A model generated the notes under the pieces. It was not told the origin of the DNA and did no database searches. It was given only the letters and a program-made list of their open reading frames with translations. A program made the translations under genes and the position numbers. A stretch of DNA of 64,000 nt from Chryseobacterium sp. MFBS3-17 (GTDB lineage Bacteria > Bacteroidota > Bacteroidia > Flavobacteriales > Weeksellaceae), in assembly GCF_020687745.1 (NCBI RefSeq), contig NZ_JAJEWK010000012.1, forward strand, positions 124,001 to 188,000. Reading direction: 5' to 3'. The first letter of the stretch is position 1. Every line of letters starts with the position of its first letter. Shown one piece after another: positions 17,501-27,131 of this stretch.

Positions 17501-17675
17501 AATTATCGGAGGTTTGATTTCATCATTGTTCCTTACCCTGATTATTGTGCCGGTGGTATATTATATTGTGGTGAAAATAGAAAACCGTTTTTCGCATAAA
17601 GAGAAAATCAACTATGAAGAGGAGATGGTTGCAGACTATGAACATCTGCATCCTGATCAGGAAATTGATTTTTAA
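14520..17675 (+). CDS. RND-family inner-membrane efflux pump (HAE1/AcrB-like)
   Basis: 1051 aa, normal for the family. Proton-driven exporter with 12 membrane helices and two large periplasmic loops. Helix 1 is near residues 12-32. The conserved helix-4 region is present with its acidic pair (LVVGILVDDAIVVIENIHRH), and the equivalent in the second half is IMLIGLVAKNAILLVDFAN. Other family marks: VYPGASPAEVENTVSRKIED near the N-terminus, RLSDIAEV, and the C-terminal ARLRPILMTTIAMVFGMLPI. It carries the substrate choice of the system; the pattern resembles hydrophobic-drug exporters rather than metal exporters (no CzcA-type metal motif seen). Confidence 0.96.
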   Translation: MKLAEVSIKRPSLVIVMLVMLIIGGLFSYSQLSYELIPKFEVKVVTVATVYPGASPAEVENTVSRKIEDAVSSLEGVKKIQAKSYESLSVVIIEFNSDADVDYALNDAQRKINAIRSDLPEDIDEPSLSQFSLSDMPIMSMGVTASLTENELYDLIDQRIQPELSRIPGVAQVNIIGGQEREIRINLNQSKMEGYGLTIPQVQQIISMSNMDFPTGNLKTRENSTLIRLSGKISSVDELRNLMISSRNGQNIRLSDIAEVQDTQKEVDKIARINQENTIMLQVVKQTEANAVEVSELVQAKMASIQEQYNPQNVQINLANDTSVFTLEAANAVIKDLLIAILLVAFVMLFFLHSFRNALIVMVAIPTSLIATFIGLYLLDYSLNLMSLLGLSLVVGILVDDAIVVIENIHRHMEMGKNKVRAAYDGAKEIGFTVTAITLVIVVVFLPIAMSSGMVSNIIKQFCVTVVIATLLSLLISFTVVPWLFSRYGKLETISNKTLFGKIIEKFEAGLTWFTGKIEGIMKWSLHNKIKTFAVVFLLFVSSILLAVFGYIGSDFFPGTDKGEFLVQIEMPKDVSIEETNFMTQKAEAYLAQKPEIVSMITSVGQVSGGMGAMQSTAYKSEINIELIDKSEREETTKVYSAKLKRELEKELVGAKVTTVPVGFMGAEMAPLQMTVTGATFEDAMAYAKQAEAQLRTIDGASEIKLSVEEGNPEISVTVDRDKMATLGLNVATVGQTLRTAFSGNDDNKFRTGSNEYDINIILDEANRTSIDDVRAITFVNADGMWVQLSQFADINFSSGPALLERYNRTPSVTVQAQVVGKTTGTIAGEWEAQMENVKKPAGVEWVWGGNMENQSEGFGTLGVALLAAILLVYMIMVVLYDDFVKPFIVLFSIPLSFIGALWALALTNQSLNIFTILGIIMLIGLVAKNAILLVDFANHRLDKGESIENALIQANHARLRPILMTTIAMVFGMLPIAMASGAAAEMNNGLAIVIIGGLISSLFLTLIIVPVVYYIVVKIENRFSHKEKINYEEEMVADYEHLHPDQEIDF

Positions 17676-17696
17676 AAACAGTTAGAAAGTTAGTAG

Positions 17697-17725
17697 AAAC
17701 CCTGGATTTTTTTCCGGGGTTTTTT
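17697..17725 (+). terminator. Terminator of the tetR-efflux operon
   Basis: Nine-pair stem AAACCCTGG (17697-17705) with CCGGGGTTT (17714-17722), ending in a T run. Confidence 0.8.
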
Positions 17726-17934
17726 AATGGGGTGTGGCGGGATGAATCATGATCCGAAATCTGGTGTGTTTATGCCATGTAATACATATCAATGTTGCTC
17801 ACGGTGATTTTAGCTGCTTTTGTCACAATAGTGAGAATGTGGTGCGAGCTTTGTTGCAATAGGGCTTCGGCAAAAAATAGGCTGCATTATAATTTTTTTT
17901 ATATATTTATAACATAAATTTTAAAAAATTAACA

Positions 17935-20900
17935 ATGACAAATTTTTACATGAAAGAATCACCCGGAAAGAAGTGGTTTACCACTTTTAGAAGTATGATG
18001 CTTATGCTGCTGTTTGTCACAGCAAGTATAGGATTGAAAGCGCAGTTATGGAATATTAATTACTGTTCTGGTCTGCCATCTGTAACGCAGAGTAGTACGT
18101 ACGGACCTATGTATTCCACTGCTTCGGCTAACGCAACGAACAGAACTGCATCCATTTATCCATCTGCACAGCTGGCAGGGATTGCAGCCCAGCAGCTTAC
18201 CAGTATCTATTGGCACACCGGCGCAGGGAATGCATCCGGAATGTTGGGTACGCCTAACCTGAAGATTTACCTGAAAGAAGTTACCCAGGATGATTGGGGA
18301 TCTTCAGCAGTGGATTGGGCTACAGAAATAGCCACCGCAACACTGGTTTACGATGGTAACCCTGCTGCTGCCATAGGAACCGGCGGCGGATGGAAAGAAT
18401 TTTCACTCACTGCTCCATTCACCTACACGGGTACCCAGAATCTTGCCGTATTTACGGAATATCATAATTCTACAGCAAGCAATTCTATTACATGGTCTTA
18501 TGAATACACCACTCCCTGTATTCCCTCTACTAGCGGTACGGCAACAAAATATTCCAATAATACGACCGGCACCCTGCCAACCTCGCTGGGTACAAGTAAT
18601 GCCAGACGAGCTTATATCGGATTTGACTTCCCGGTTAGTTGTAATGCTCCTACCAATGTGGTGGTTTCTGCTGTTACTCAGACAGGCGCTCAGATTGATT
18701 GGGTAGCGGGTGGTACAGAAACATTATGGGAATATGTGCTGCAACCTGCCGGTGCGGGAGTTCCGACGGCAGGAACCCAGATCAGTACGCCTTCTCTTAC
18801 GCTGACCACTCAGCTTACTGCCAATACAAATTATGAGTTTTATGTTCGTTCCAACTGTGGCGGAACAGACGGAGATAGTGTGTGGAAAGGTCCTTATACG
18901 TTCAAAACTTTATGTGGCCCGGTAACGTCGATGTTTGAGGATTTTGACACTTATGCCACCGGAAGTATTGTGCCGGATTGCTGGGTGAGACTTACTCCAC
19001 CGGCTTCCAGCGGATCTCAGACCATCAGTTCTTCCACCCCCGCTTCGGGAACCAGAAATATTTATCAGTATGCTTCTGCAACCCAAAATGCAGTAATTGT
19101 GGTATTGCCGGAATTCACTAATGTGAATGCGGGAACTCATTGGCTAAGATTCAAAGCAAGAGTCAGCTCATTACCGGGAGATCTGGAAGTGGGCTATGTA
19201 ACGGATGCTGCTGATTATAATAGTTTCGTTACGCTTAGTGTATTGTCTATTACGAACACCGTATACACGGCACCGGATTCAGAATATACAGTGATAGTGC
19301 CGAATACAGTGCCTGCAGGTGCACGTTTGGCTATCAGAAATCCTAGTGATGCCAAATCCTACTATTGGGATGATGTATACTGGGAGCCTGTTCCTACTTG
19401 CTTCGTTCCGGAAAATACTTCCGTTGCTTCCATTGCTGCAAACACTGCAGATGTGACCTGGACTGCACCGACACCAGCTCCTGCAAATGGATATGATGTG
19501 TACTACAGCACGGTGAATACTGCGCCTACAGCAAGTACTGTTCTGGATGCTACCAATTCAGTTTCTGTAGGAGCCGGAATCACTACCGCAACCATCCCCG
19601 GACTTACGCCTGCGACTACTTATTATGTATGGGTGAGATCCAATTGTGGAGCCGGTGACCTGAGTGCATGGGCGGAAGCGCCATCATTTGTCACCGCTTG
19701 TCTGGCATTTGCTGTGCCTTATGCAGAGAATTTTGATACAACAGCCACTGGTTCATCATCAAATAATAATGCGCCTACCTGCTGGACGTATTATGAAGCG
19801 CCGGGATCTACCGGTTACGGATATGTTTATGGAACCGCCACCAATGTATTGTCGCCTCCAAATTCATATTATCTGTATCGTTCCTCCAGCACTACAGGAG
19901 AAATGATGCTGATTTCGCCGAATACCACAGCGCTGAGTGACGGGACAAACCGCGTAAGATTTTCTGCGAAAAGTACCAACTCCGGAACACTGGAGGTAGG
20001 AACTATGGATAATCCGGCAAACCCATCCGGTTTTACGGTGATTCAGACTTTCACGCTGACCAATACCTTCGAAGAATATATCGTGAACTTGCCTGTGGGA
20101 ACCGATACGTATTTTGCTTTCAATAACTCCTCTTCAGCTGCAGGTAACGCTTATATAGATGATGTCTTTGTAGAAGATATGCCAACTTGTGTAGAGCCTA
20201 CCAGTGTGACCGTCAGCAATATTCTGGAAGACAATGCAACGTTGAACTGGGTAGATGCCATTACATTACCGGCGACATACGATATTTATATCTCCACGAA
20301 CAATACGCCGCCTTCTGCATTAACATCGCCAACTATTTCCGGAGTATCGGGAACCAGTACTTCTCTGGGTACACCGCCATTGACGCCATCTACCACTTAT
20401 TATGTGTGGGTAAGATCCAATTGTGGTGCGGGTGATGTAAGTATCTGGACAGAGGCAGTATCATTTACAACCATGTGTGATGCACCGGCCATTTTATCTG
20501 TAGTTAATGGTACCGTGTGTGGAGCGACAGGTACAGCGAATTTAAGTGCTACGGGAGAAGCGGGCGCTACGCTGAACTGGTATTCCACACCAACAGGCGG
20601 TACTGCTCTGGGTACGGGTAATACCTTTACAACTCCTACCATTTCTGCAACTACCAGCTATTATGTAGGAGCGAGCATAGGAACTACGAGTACACAATAT
20701 GTGGGACCTGTAGATCCGTCCATGGGTACAACTTCTGCATACGGAACAGATCATTACAGAATATTCTTTACTGTAAATACGGATCTTACCTTCGCAGCGG
20801 TAGATATTTTCCCTACCGTATCGGGTGCCAGTGGTGTGCTTGGAATTTATGATGCGGCTACAGATGCATTGCTTCATTCTATACCGTTCACCACTACAGT

Positions 20901-21429
20901 GGCAGGGTCTGCAAGCAGCCCGGTTGCAGAGACCGTAGATTTGAATGTTCAGTTATCTGCAGGAGATTATTACATCAAGCAGGCCGGAACTTCTGTATCA
21001 TTGCTTAGAAATACCACTGGTGCATCGTTCCCTTATTCCACACCGGAATTAAGCATCACCGGACACAACTTTAATGGTTATCCGCAGTATTACTACTTCT
21101 TCTATAACTTCAGAATTGTAACTGGATGTGAATCTCCTCGTCAGGAAGTTATTGCTACGGTAGATCCGAACTGTACGATGTCTACGGTTGAGGTTGCAGG
21201 TGAAAACGATGTTCAGGTTTATCCGAATCCGTTTACCGATATTGTACATGTTTCAGACATTAAAGATGTGAAGCGTGTAACCGTTCTGGATATGGCCGGA
21301 AGAGTAGTGAAAACTATTTCTGATCCGGAAAGAGCACTTCAGTTGGGTGATCTGAAATCCGGAATGTATATTCTGAAACTGGATTATAAAGATGGAGTTT
21401 CGCGTTCTGCGAAAGTGATTAAAAAATAA
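17935..21429 (+). CDS. T9SS-exported multidomain adhesin-like protein, type A sorting domain (adhesin 1 of 5)
   Basis: 1164 aa. A long signal peptide ends near GLKAQ; Met 6 (17950) is an alternative start. The first 200 aa form an unassigned beta-rich domain. Three FN3 modules start near residues 238 (CNAPTNVVVS), 490 and 755, each ending in the pattern YxVWVRSNCG or similar. Between them are adhesin/jelly-roll regions (FEDFDTYATGSIVPDCWV; YAENFDTTATG). An Ig-like module follows the third FN3 (NGTVCGATGTANLSA, TLNWYSTPTGG). The C-terminal 75 aa are the sorting domain: VQVYPNPFTDIVHVSD, DMAGRVVKT, LKSGMYILKL, ending KVIKK. T9SS removes this domain on export. Calcium or ligand binding is unknown. 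Confidence 0.9.
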   Translation: MTNFYMKESPGKKWFTTFRSMMLMLLFVTASIGLKAQLWNINYCSGLPSVTQSSTYGPMYSTASANATNRTASIYPSAQLAGIAAQQLTSIYWHTGAGNASGMLGTPNLKIYLKEVTQDDWGSSAVDWATEIATATLVYDGNPAAAIGTGGGWKEFSLTAPFTYTGTQNLAVFTEYHNSTASNSITWSYEYTTPCIPSTSGTATKYSNNTTGTLPTSLGTSNARRAYIGFDFPVSCNAPTNVVVSAVTQTGAQIDWVAGGTETLWEYVLQPAGAGVPTAGTQISTPSLTLTTQLTANTNYEFYVRSNCGGTDGDSVWKGPYTFKTLCGPVTSMFEDFDTYATGSIVPDCWVRLTPPASSGSQTISSSTPASGTRNIYQYASATQNAVIVVLPEFTNVNAGTHWLRFKARVSSLPGDLEVGYVTDAADYNSFVTLSVLSITNTVYTAPDSEYTVIVPNTVPAGARLAIRNPSDAKSYYWDDVYWEPVPTCFVPENTSVASIAANTADVTWTAPTPAPANGYDVYYSTVNTAPTASTVLDATNSVSVGAGITTATIPGLTPATTYYVWVRSNCGAGDLSAWAEAPSFVTACLAFAVPYAENFDTTATGSSSNNNAPTCWTYYEAPGSTGYGYVYGTATNVLSPPNSYYLYRSSSTTGEMMLISPNTTALSDGTNRVRFSAKSTNSGTLEVGTMDNPANPSGFTVIQTFTLTNTFEEYIVNLPVGTDTYFAFNNSSSAAGNAYIDDVFVEDMPTCVEPTSVTVSNILEDNATLNWVDAITLPATYDIYISTNNTPPSALTSPTISGVSGTSTSLGTPPLTPSTTYYVWVRSNCGAGDVSIWTEAVSFTTMCDAPAILSVVNGTVCGATGTANLSATGEAGATLNWYSTPTGGTALGTGNTFTTPTISATTSYYVGASIGTTSTQYVGPVDPSMGTTSAYGTDHYRIFFTVNTDLTFAAVDIFPTVSGASGVLGIYDAATDALLHSIPFTTTVAGSASSPVAETVDLNVQLSAGDYYIKQAGTSVSLLRNTTGASFPYSTPELSITGHNFNGYPQYYYFFYNFRIVTGCESPRQEVIATVDPNCTMSTVEVAGENDVQVYPNPFTDIVHVSDIKDVKRVTVLDMAGRVVKTISDPERALQLGDLKSGMYILKLDYKDGVSRSAKVIKK

Positions 21430-21453
21430 ATATTCTTTTAACCGACCTATGTT

Positions 21454-21487
21454 GAAGGCAGCTTTTCGAAGCTGCCTTCTTTTTTTA
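21454..21487 (+). terminator. Terminator of adhesin 1
   Basis: Perfect 11-bp stem GAAGGCAGCTT with loop TTCG, followed by a run of T. Confidence 0.9.
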
Positions 21488-21592
21488 TAAAATAGAGCGG
21501 TGTGGAGGGTTAAACATTTGTTTGTTTTTGTTAGGTGTCAGATAATTTTTAATTGTAATAAGGTGGATAAAGTGATAGTTTTCCACAATTTG

Positions 21593-21622
21593 TTGCAGAA
21601 TTGAAAAAATACTGTACCTTTA
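21593..21622 (+). promoter_or_regulatory. Promoter of adhesin 2
   Basis: TTG (21593-21595), 19 bases, TACCTTTA (21615-21622); seven of eight -7 positions match. The leader is about 15 bases. Confidence 0.6.
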
Positions 21623-21643
21623 TCCTCACTTAAATTTTAACCT

Positions 21644-24600
21644 ATGAAACAAAATTACAGGAAGCCCTGGCGCTGGCGCCATGGTTTTAGGAAGGCAGGA
21701 TTAGCTGCCCTTCTGTTCTTTGGAGCTGTGAAAGGGGTGGATGCGCAGATAAATGCTTATTCCTTTTCGCAGTCAAGCGGAACTTTTACCAGTATTAGTT
21801 CTACTGGTACGTTAGTGCCTGGAAGTGAGGCTACCACAGAAACCACACATGATGGATCCGGCTGGACAGTCACCATTCCTTTCGCATTTAATTTTGACGG
21901 AGCGGATTATACCTCCATTTATGTCAATTCCAATGGGGGAGCAACCTTTGGCACAACCAGTACATCCTCTTCAGTAATCTCCTCGAGTACCGCATATAAT
22001 GGTGCTATTGCTGCGATGAACCGGGACCTTTGGGGCGTATTTATTACCGGAGGGGTAACTACTAGCGGATCAAATGTGATTACCGATGTGGTTGCAATGC
22101 CCGGTATTGAAATCGGAAAACAGCTGAACAATGTGAACGGAATCCCGAGTGGCGCTACAGTAACTGCATTTGATGAAGTGGCAGGTACTATTACAATGTC
22201 TGCTCCAGCAACCGGAAGTTCCACTTCGGCGGTCGTACGTTATGGTTCAGGTAAAATCTTAACGGCGGTAGAGGGAACGGCTCCTAACCGTACGTTTGTT
22301 ATAGAATGGATCGGGTATAATGATTACAGTACGGCTATATCGGGAAGTAATCACCTTAACTTTCAGGTGAGACTTGCTGAATCTGCTAATACCGTTGCAA
22401 TAGTATATGGTCCTCAGTATAACATCAGTACTACATCCAGAACCAATCAGGTGGGCTTAAGAGGTGCCACAAATACGGATTACAATAACAGAACTGCCAG
22501 TATCAGCACGCCATGGGATAATTCTACAGCTGGAACCAGTAATTCTTCCACTGTTGCAAGGAATAATACAAATTTTCCTGCTCCTGGTCTGACTTATTTA
22601 TGGACGCCGCCAAGTTGCGTGGCACCGGGAGGTATTTCTACCGGACTTGTAACGATGACGACAATTCCGGTTTCCTGGGGTGTGTCGCCGTCGGCGGCCG
22701 TTTCCGGATACACTATTTATTACAGTACTACGAATGCAGCACCTGATGCTACTACGGTGCTGGATGCTACCAATTCGGTTACTGCCGGAGCTGCAGCCAC
22801 CAGTGTGGATATTACCGGATTGACTTCAGCAACCACTTACTATCTCTGGATAAGGACAGACTGCGGTGCTTCAGATGTAAGTAATTGGGTATCAGTAGGG
22901 TCAGTGACTACTGCTTGTGCTCCTGTAGCGGCTCCTTTCCTGCAGGAATTTAGTGGTGGTTCATTGCCGGGATGCTGGACCAATCAGAACCCGGTGTCTT
23001 CAGTGGCTAATGCACTGTGGAAATTCAGTGGTAATGCAGATTATGGGGCAAACCTTGCCAACAACGGCAGACCTGCCGGATCTTTTGCATGGGTAGATGC
23101 CAGTTCACCTTATGATAATCTCCATAATGTGGAATTGCTCACACCTTTGATTGATCTTACCGGTCTTGCTCAGCCATATGTGTCGTTTGATTGGTTTAAA
23201 AATCACTCCAGTACTACATCAACAACACCTACGTTACCTGTTTATGATAATAACAGACTGACCGTAGATGTAAATGACGGAACCGGATGGGTGACTATTT
23301 TCACCTCAGATACCAATGCGCAAATCTGGAGAACAGAAGGCATTGCTTTGGCTGCATCTTACGTGGGAGCCACCATTCAGTTAAGATTTACCGTAGATAA
23401 AAATACAGGAACCAATCCATATTTCTATGATGATTTACTGCTGGATAATGTAGAAGTGAAAGAAGCGCCATCTTGTCTGGTACCCACTCAGGCTACGGTA
23501 GTAACGGTGGGTGCAGGAACTGCAGATTTCAGTTGGACGGCTCCGGCTACTGCTCCTTCAAACGGATATCATCTTTATTATAATACTACAGGTACAGCAC
23601 CAGACGGTACCACGGTACTTGATGCAACCAATTCAATAAATGTACCTGCGGGAACTACTACGGCTACACTGCCTGGACTGGCTGCTAATACTACATATTA
23701 TGTATGGGTACGCTCTAACTGTGGAGGAACGGATGTGAGTGACTGGGTGGTGATTCCATCGTTTACCACACCTTGTTCGGTATTCACTGCGCCGTGGACT
23801 TATAATGTGGAAACAGGAACTGCTACAACAAATGCATCTATTGGAGACTGCTGGACAGCTACTCCTACAGCAACCTCTTCCGCTTTCAGATGGGATCTTG
23901 ATGGTAGTGGATCTACTCCTTCTTCCAGTACCGGTCCGTCTGCAGCGTACAGTGGAACGAAATATTTCTATACTGAGGCTTCCAGTGGAGGTACCGGAGC
24001 GGTTGCAGAATTGCTTTCTCCATTTGTAGATGTAAGTGCATTGACGGAACCTTCTGTACAGTTCTATTACCATATGTATGGCTCTACCATGGGAGAGTTG
24101 CATGTAGATGTTTATGATGGTGCGGCCTGGAATAATGACCTGTTTGTGCTTACCGGACAACAGCAGACTGCAGCAGCAGATGCATGGAGACTTGCAATAG
24201 TAGATCTCGGTTCACTGACGATTACAGGAAATATCCAGGTGCGCTTCAGAGCTTTACGTGGTACTGATTTCTATGGAGATATGGCCATTGATGATATTGC
24301 TTTTGTAGAAGCTCCGGCTTGTATTGCGCCTTCAGGACTTACTGCAGCAACTACGCCTGCTGATGCTACCATAACCTGGAATGCTTCATCTTCTAATCCT
24401 TCCAGCTATGATGTGTATGTAGATACAACGAATACACAACCTGCTACGCCAACTTATCCCGGAGTAACAGGAACCAGCCAGGTGATTCCGGGTGTCAGCG
24501 GAACTACTTATTATGTATGGGTGGTAGCCAATTGCGCAACTGCGACAGCTGTTGCAGGCCCTATTTCCTATACGATTCCGTTCCCGCCACCTGTTAATGA

Positions 24601-25282
24601 TGATTGTGGTGGTGCTATAGCACTTCCTGGCGGAGTAGATTTTGTTTCCGGAGCGGTTGTAGGAACCAATGTTGCGGCAACCAATTCGCCGCAAACGGTT
24701 GCATCTTGTCAGAGCAATTCAGGAATGGATGTATGGTACACGGTGACTATTCCTTCATCCGGAAATGTAACACTGGAAACGAAAGCGGTTACCGGTAGTT
24801 CTTATACAGATTCTGTAATTTCTGCCTATACAGGGGATTGTACTACGGGACTTACCCAGATTCCGGGTGCTGCAGGATGTAATGATGATGATGGCGATGG
24901 CAATTTCTCGCTGCTTAATGTAACGGGTCAGACTCCTGGCTCAGTATTGTACGTAAGGGTATCCCGGTACAATGCCACTGCAGCTAATTCCGGAGATTTC
25001 CAGGTTTCGGCTTATGATCCGTCCTTCCTGGGTACTTCTGAGGTCATTACCGATGGCAAGGAAGTGAAAGTATATCCGAATCCTTTTACCGACATTGTGA
25101 ATGTGTCAGACATCAAAGATGTTAAACGGGTAACGGTGGTAGATATGGCGGGAAGAGTAGTGAAAACAATCTCTGATCCTGCGAGAGCACTTCAGCTTGG
25201 CGATCTGAAATCCGGCATGTACATCCTGAAACTGGATTACAAAGACGGAACAGTGAAGTCTGCGAAAGTGATTAAGAAATAA
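21644..25282 (+). CDS. T9SS-exported multidomain adhesin-like protein with MAM-like domain (adhesin 2 of 5)
   Basis: 1212 aa. Signal peptide with an unusually basic n-region (KPWRWRHGFRK), cleaved near GVDAQ. Residues about 36-325 are nidogen-like (YSFSQSSGTFTSISSTG; VGLRGATNTDYNNR), closely matching the N-terminus of adhesin 5. Three FN3 modules (CVAPGGIS, CLVPTQAT, CIAPSGLT) alternate with a cleaved-adhesin-type domain (FSGGSLPGCWTNQN) and a MAM-like domain (ASIGDCWTATPT, DIAFVEAPAC). A late PPC-like beta domain (NDDCGGAIALPGG) precedes the sorting domain (VKVYPNPFTDIVNVSD to KVIKK). The last 70 aa are almost identical to those of adhesin 1. Own promoter and terminator. Confidence 0.9.
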   Translation: MKQNYRKPWRWRHGFRKAGLAALLFFGAVKGVDAQINAYSFSQSSGTFTSISSTGTLVPGSEATTETTHDGSGWTVTIPFAFNFDGADYTSIYVNSNGGATFGTTSTSSSVISSSTAYNGAIAAMNRDLWGVFITGGVTTSGSNVITDVVAMPGIEIGKQLNNVNGIPSGATVTAFDEVAGTITMSAPATGSSTSAVVRYGSGKILTAVEGTAPNRTFVIEWIGYNDYSTAISGSNHLNFQVRLAESANTVAIVYGPQYNISTTSRTNQVGLRGATNTDYNNRTASISTPWDNSTAGTSNSSTVARNNTNFPAPGLTYLWTPPSCVAPGGISTGLVTMTTIPVSWGVSPSAAVSGYTIYYSTTNAAPDATTVLDATNSVTAGAAATSVDITGLTSATTYYLWIRTDCGASDVSNWVSVGSVTTACAPVAAPFLQEFSGGSLPGCWTNQNPVSSVANALWKFSGNADYGANLANNGRPAGSFAWVDASSPYDNLHNVELLTPLIDLTGLAQPYVSFDWFKNHSSTTSTTPTLPVYDNNRLTVDVNDGTGWVTIFTSDTNAQIWRTEGIALAASYVGATIQLRFTVDKNTGTNPYFYDDLLLDNVEVKEAPSCLVPTQATVVTVGAGTADFSWTAPATAPSNGYHLYYNTTGTAPDGTTVLDATNSINVPAGTTTATLPGLAANTTYYVWVRSNCGGTDVSDWVVIPSFTTPCSVFTAPWTYNVETGTATTNASIGDCWTATPTATSSAFRWDLDGSGSTPSSSTGPSAAYSGTKYFYTEASSGGTGAVAELLSPFVDVSALTEPSVQFYYHMYGSTMGELHVDVYDGAAWNNDLFVLTGQQQTAAADAWRLAIVDLGSLTITGNIQVRFRALRGTDFYGDMAIDDIAFVEAPACIAPSGLTAATTPADATITWNASSSNPSSYDVYVDTTNTQPATPTYPGVTGTSQVIPGVSGTTYYVWVVANCATATAVAGPISYTIPFPPPVNDDCGGAIALPGGVDFVSGAVVGTNVAATNSPQTVASCQSNSGMDVWYTVTIPSSGNVTLETKAVTGSSYTDSVISAYTGDCTTGLTQIPGAAGCNDDDGDGNFSLLNVTGQTPGSVLYVRVSRYNATAANSGDFQVSAYDPSFLGTSEVITDGKEVKVYPNPFTDIVNVSDIKDVKRVTVVDMAGRVVKTISDPARALQLGDLKSGMYILKLDYKDGTVKSAKVIKK

Positions 25283-25299
25283 TTGATCATTAAATATGG

Positions 25300-25336
25300 A
25301 GAGGCTGGTTCTGAAAAAGAACCAGCCTCTTTTTTT
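25300..25336 (+). terminator. Terminator of adhesin 2
   Basis: Perfect 13-bp stem AGAGGCTGGTTCT, loop GAAAA, followed by a run of T. Confidence 0.92.
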
Positions 25337-25410
25337 ATGGACTATATATGTGTTGAATAGTTTTCGTATAGAAAATTGATTAGAAAAGCAAGATTTTTAT
25401 TTTATGTATA

Positions 25411-25430
25411 TTAATTTTTGCTAAATTAGC
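25411..25430 (+). promoter_or_regulatory. Possible -7 region and GCTAA/TTAGC dyad before adhesin 3
   Basis: TTAATTTTTGC is one base longer than a TAnnTTTG box. It runs straight into GCTAAATTAGC (25420-25430), a 5-bp dyad around a central A. A related dyad lies in the leader of adhesin 4. Confidence 0.35.
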
Positions 25431-25451
25431 TGTAATATAAAAAAATATACT

Positions 25452-27005
25452 ATGAAGAAATTATTACTTTCATGTACAATGGCGCTCGGAGCTTTGGCTT
25501 ATGCGCAAACCTATTGTACTCCTGTTTTTGAAGAAGGTTGCTTTGATGGAGATCAGATTGACTCTTTTATGGTATCCTCTGTGGGTTTTGCTCATCAGAA
25601 TACGTTGTGTTCCAGTGCCAGCTACGAAGACTATAGTGCAACGCACTCCATCACAGTTAATGCAGGAGTTCCGTTTGGGTTCAGTGTTACCCACGGTTAC
25701 AGTGACCAGGAGGTAAGAATCTGGGCAGATTTTAATAATGACGGCACATTTGATACAGCCACGGAGCTTATAGGTTCGGCATTCAGTGATATGCAGCTGA
25801 TCAGTCAGGGGAATATACTGGTTCCCGGTACGGTAGCTCCCGGAAGTTACCGGATGCGGATTGCTACCCAATATTACCAGGAGCCGGTGCCTTGTTATAA
25901 TGACGGCTATGGTGAAGCGCATGATTATACGTTGGTTGTGGTTGCTCCGCCATCCTGTGCAGGGCCACAAACGGTTGGGGTTGCCAATGTTACCAGCAGT
26001 ACTGCAGAGGTAAGCTGGAGTGCGGTAAGCCCGGCACCATCAAACGGCTTCACCATCTATTATAATACCACCGGTGTAGGACCCACAGCAAGTACTACGC
26101 TTGATGCTACCAATTCTACAACCAGCGTTGCGTCACCGGTAACAATTTCCAATTTAACCCCGGCCAGCACCTATTATGTTTGGGTACGGTCAGAGTGCGG
26201 AACGTCTCAGGGAGTGTGGATATCCGGTTCTTCGTTTACAACTGCTTGTGCAACGATTACTCCGGCTTATACACAGAACTTTACCAACTTTGAACCGCCG
26301 TGCTGGGAGCAAGCTTCTGGTGGTGAGCCTGCTATAGGTCCAACCGGAACTTTGGATTATTGGTATTCAAGCAGTGGTGCTGCGGTGGTGAATCTCTATT
26401 CGGATTTTCTACAGGGCTGGTTGATTACGCCGGTGTTTAATCTTTCGGGAGGTGATTATACCGTTTCACTGGATTATTACATGCTGGACTGGGTCACAGG
26501 TGGCGCCGGTGTCCTGGGAAGTGATGATGTGGTACAGTTGGTGATGTCACCGGACAATGGGGTTTCCTGGACGGTGTTACATACCTGGAATGCTGCATCT
26601 AATATACCGGCTACTGCTACACAGTTCAGTTATACCGTAACCAATGGAACTGCACAGACAAAATTTGCACTTTATGCCAGCGATGGTCTGGTGAATGATC
26701 CGGAGGATAATGAATTTTTCGTGGATAATTTCAGCGTGACGCCGGCAAGTCTTGCGACGGTAGAAGTTGCAGACCACAAAAAGAATCTTCAGGTGTATCC
26801 GAATCCTTTTACGGAGTTTGTCATGATCAGTGATATCAAAGACCTGAAATCTGTGAAGGTTGTAGATATGGCTGGTCGTGTGGTGAGAGATATTACTGCT
26901 CCTTCACGTCAGTTGCAGCTGGGTGATCTGAAACCCGGAATGTATCTGCTTCAGTTGCAGTACAAAGACGGTTCGGTGAAATCGGCAAAAGTGTTGAAAA
27001 AATAA
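25452..27005 (+). CDS. T9SS-exported GEVED-domain protein (adhesin 3 of 5)
   Basis: 517 aa. Signal peptide MKKLLLSCTMALGALAYAQ. Residues about 20-165 hold a GEVED-type domain (VRIWADFNNDGTFD, GSYRMRIATQY, GEAHDYTLVV), often seen in secreted Bacteroidetes adhesins and proteases. One FN3 module follows (CAGPQTVGVANVTSS to YYVWVRSECG), then a jelly-roll/adhesin domain (FEPPCWEQASGGEPAIGPTG; DNFSVTP) and the type A sorting domain (LQVYPNPFTEFVMISD to KVLKK). No catalytic motif was seen, so binding is more likely than enzyme activity. Same architecture as the first and last parts of adhesin 4. Confidence 0.9.
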   Translation: MKKLLLSCTMALGALAYAQTYCTPVFEEGCFDGDQIDSFMVSSVGFAHQNTLCSSASYEDYSATHSITVNAGVPFGFSVTHGYSDQEVRIWADFNNDGTFDTATELIGSAFSDMQLISQGNILVPGTVAPGSYRMRIATQYYQEPVPCYNDGYGEAHDYTLVVVAPPSCAGPQTVGVANVTSSTAEVSWSAVSPAPSNGFTIYYNTTGVGPTASTTLDATNSTTSVASPVTISNLTPASTYYVWVRSECGTSQGVWISGSSFTTACATITPAYTQNFTNFEPPCWEQASGGEPAIGPTGTLDYWYSSSGAAVVNLYSDFLQGWLITPVFNLSGGDYTVSLDYYMLDWVTGGAGVLGSDDVVQLVMSPDNGVSWTVLHTWNAASNIPATATQFSYTVTNGTAQTKFALYASDGLVNDPEDNEFFVDNFSVTPASLATVEVADHKKNLQVYPNPFTEFVMISDIKDLKSVKVVDMAGRVVRDITAPSRQLQLGDLKPGMYLLQLQYKDGSVKSAKVLKK

Positions 27006-27026
27006 CATTTGTTAATAGACTTCAGG

Positions 27027-27062
27027 AAAGGGGTTGACGGTAAGGGTCAATCCCTTTTTTTT
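27027..27062 (+). terminator. Terminator of adhesin 3
   Basis: AAAGGGGTTGAC (27027-27038) pairs with GTCAATCCCTTT (27046-27057) with one G-T pair, then a T run. Confidence 0.85.
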
Positions 27063-27131
27063 GTGGATAGAGAATTATTAAATATTTATTTGTATCATAT
27101 ATGTGATATATTATATTCAAAATAGGTGTGA

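Noticed and set aside
23633-24694. Minus-strand frames rich in Arg, Ser and Cys inside adhesin 2
   Set aside because: Shadow frames of Thr/Gly/Ser-rich adhesin modules; composition is an artefact of the repeats.
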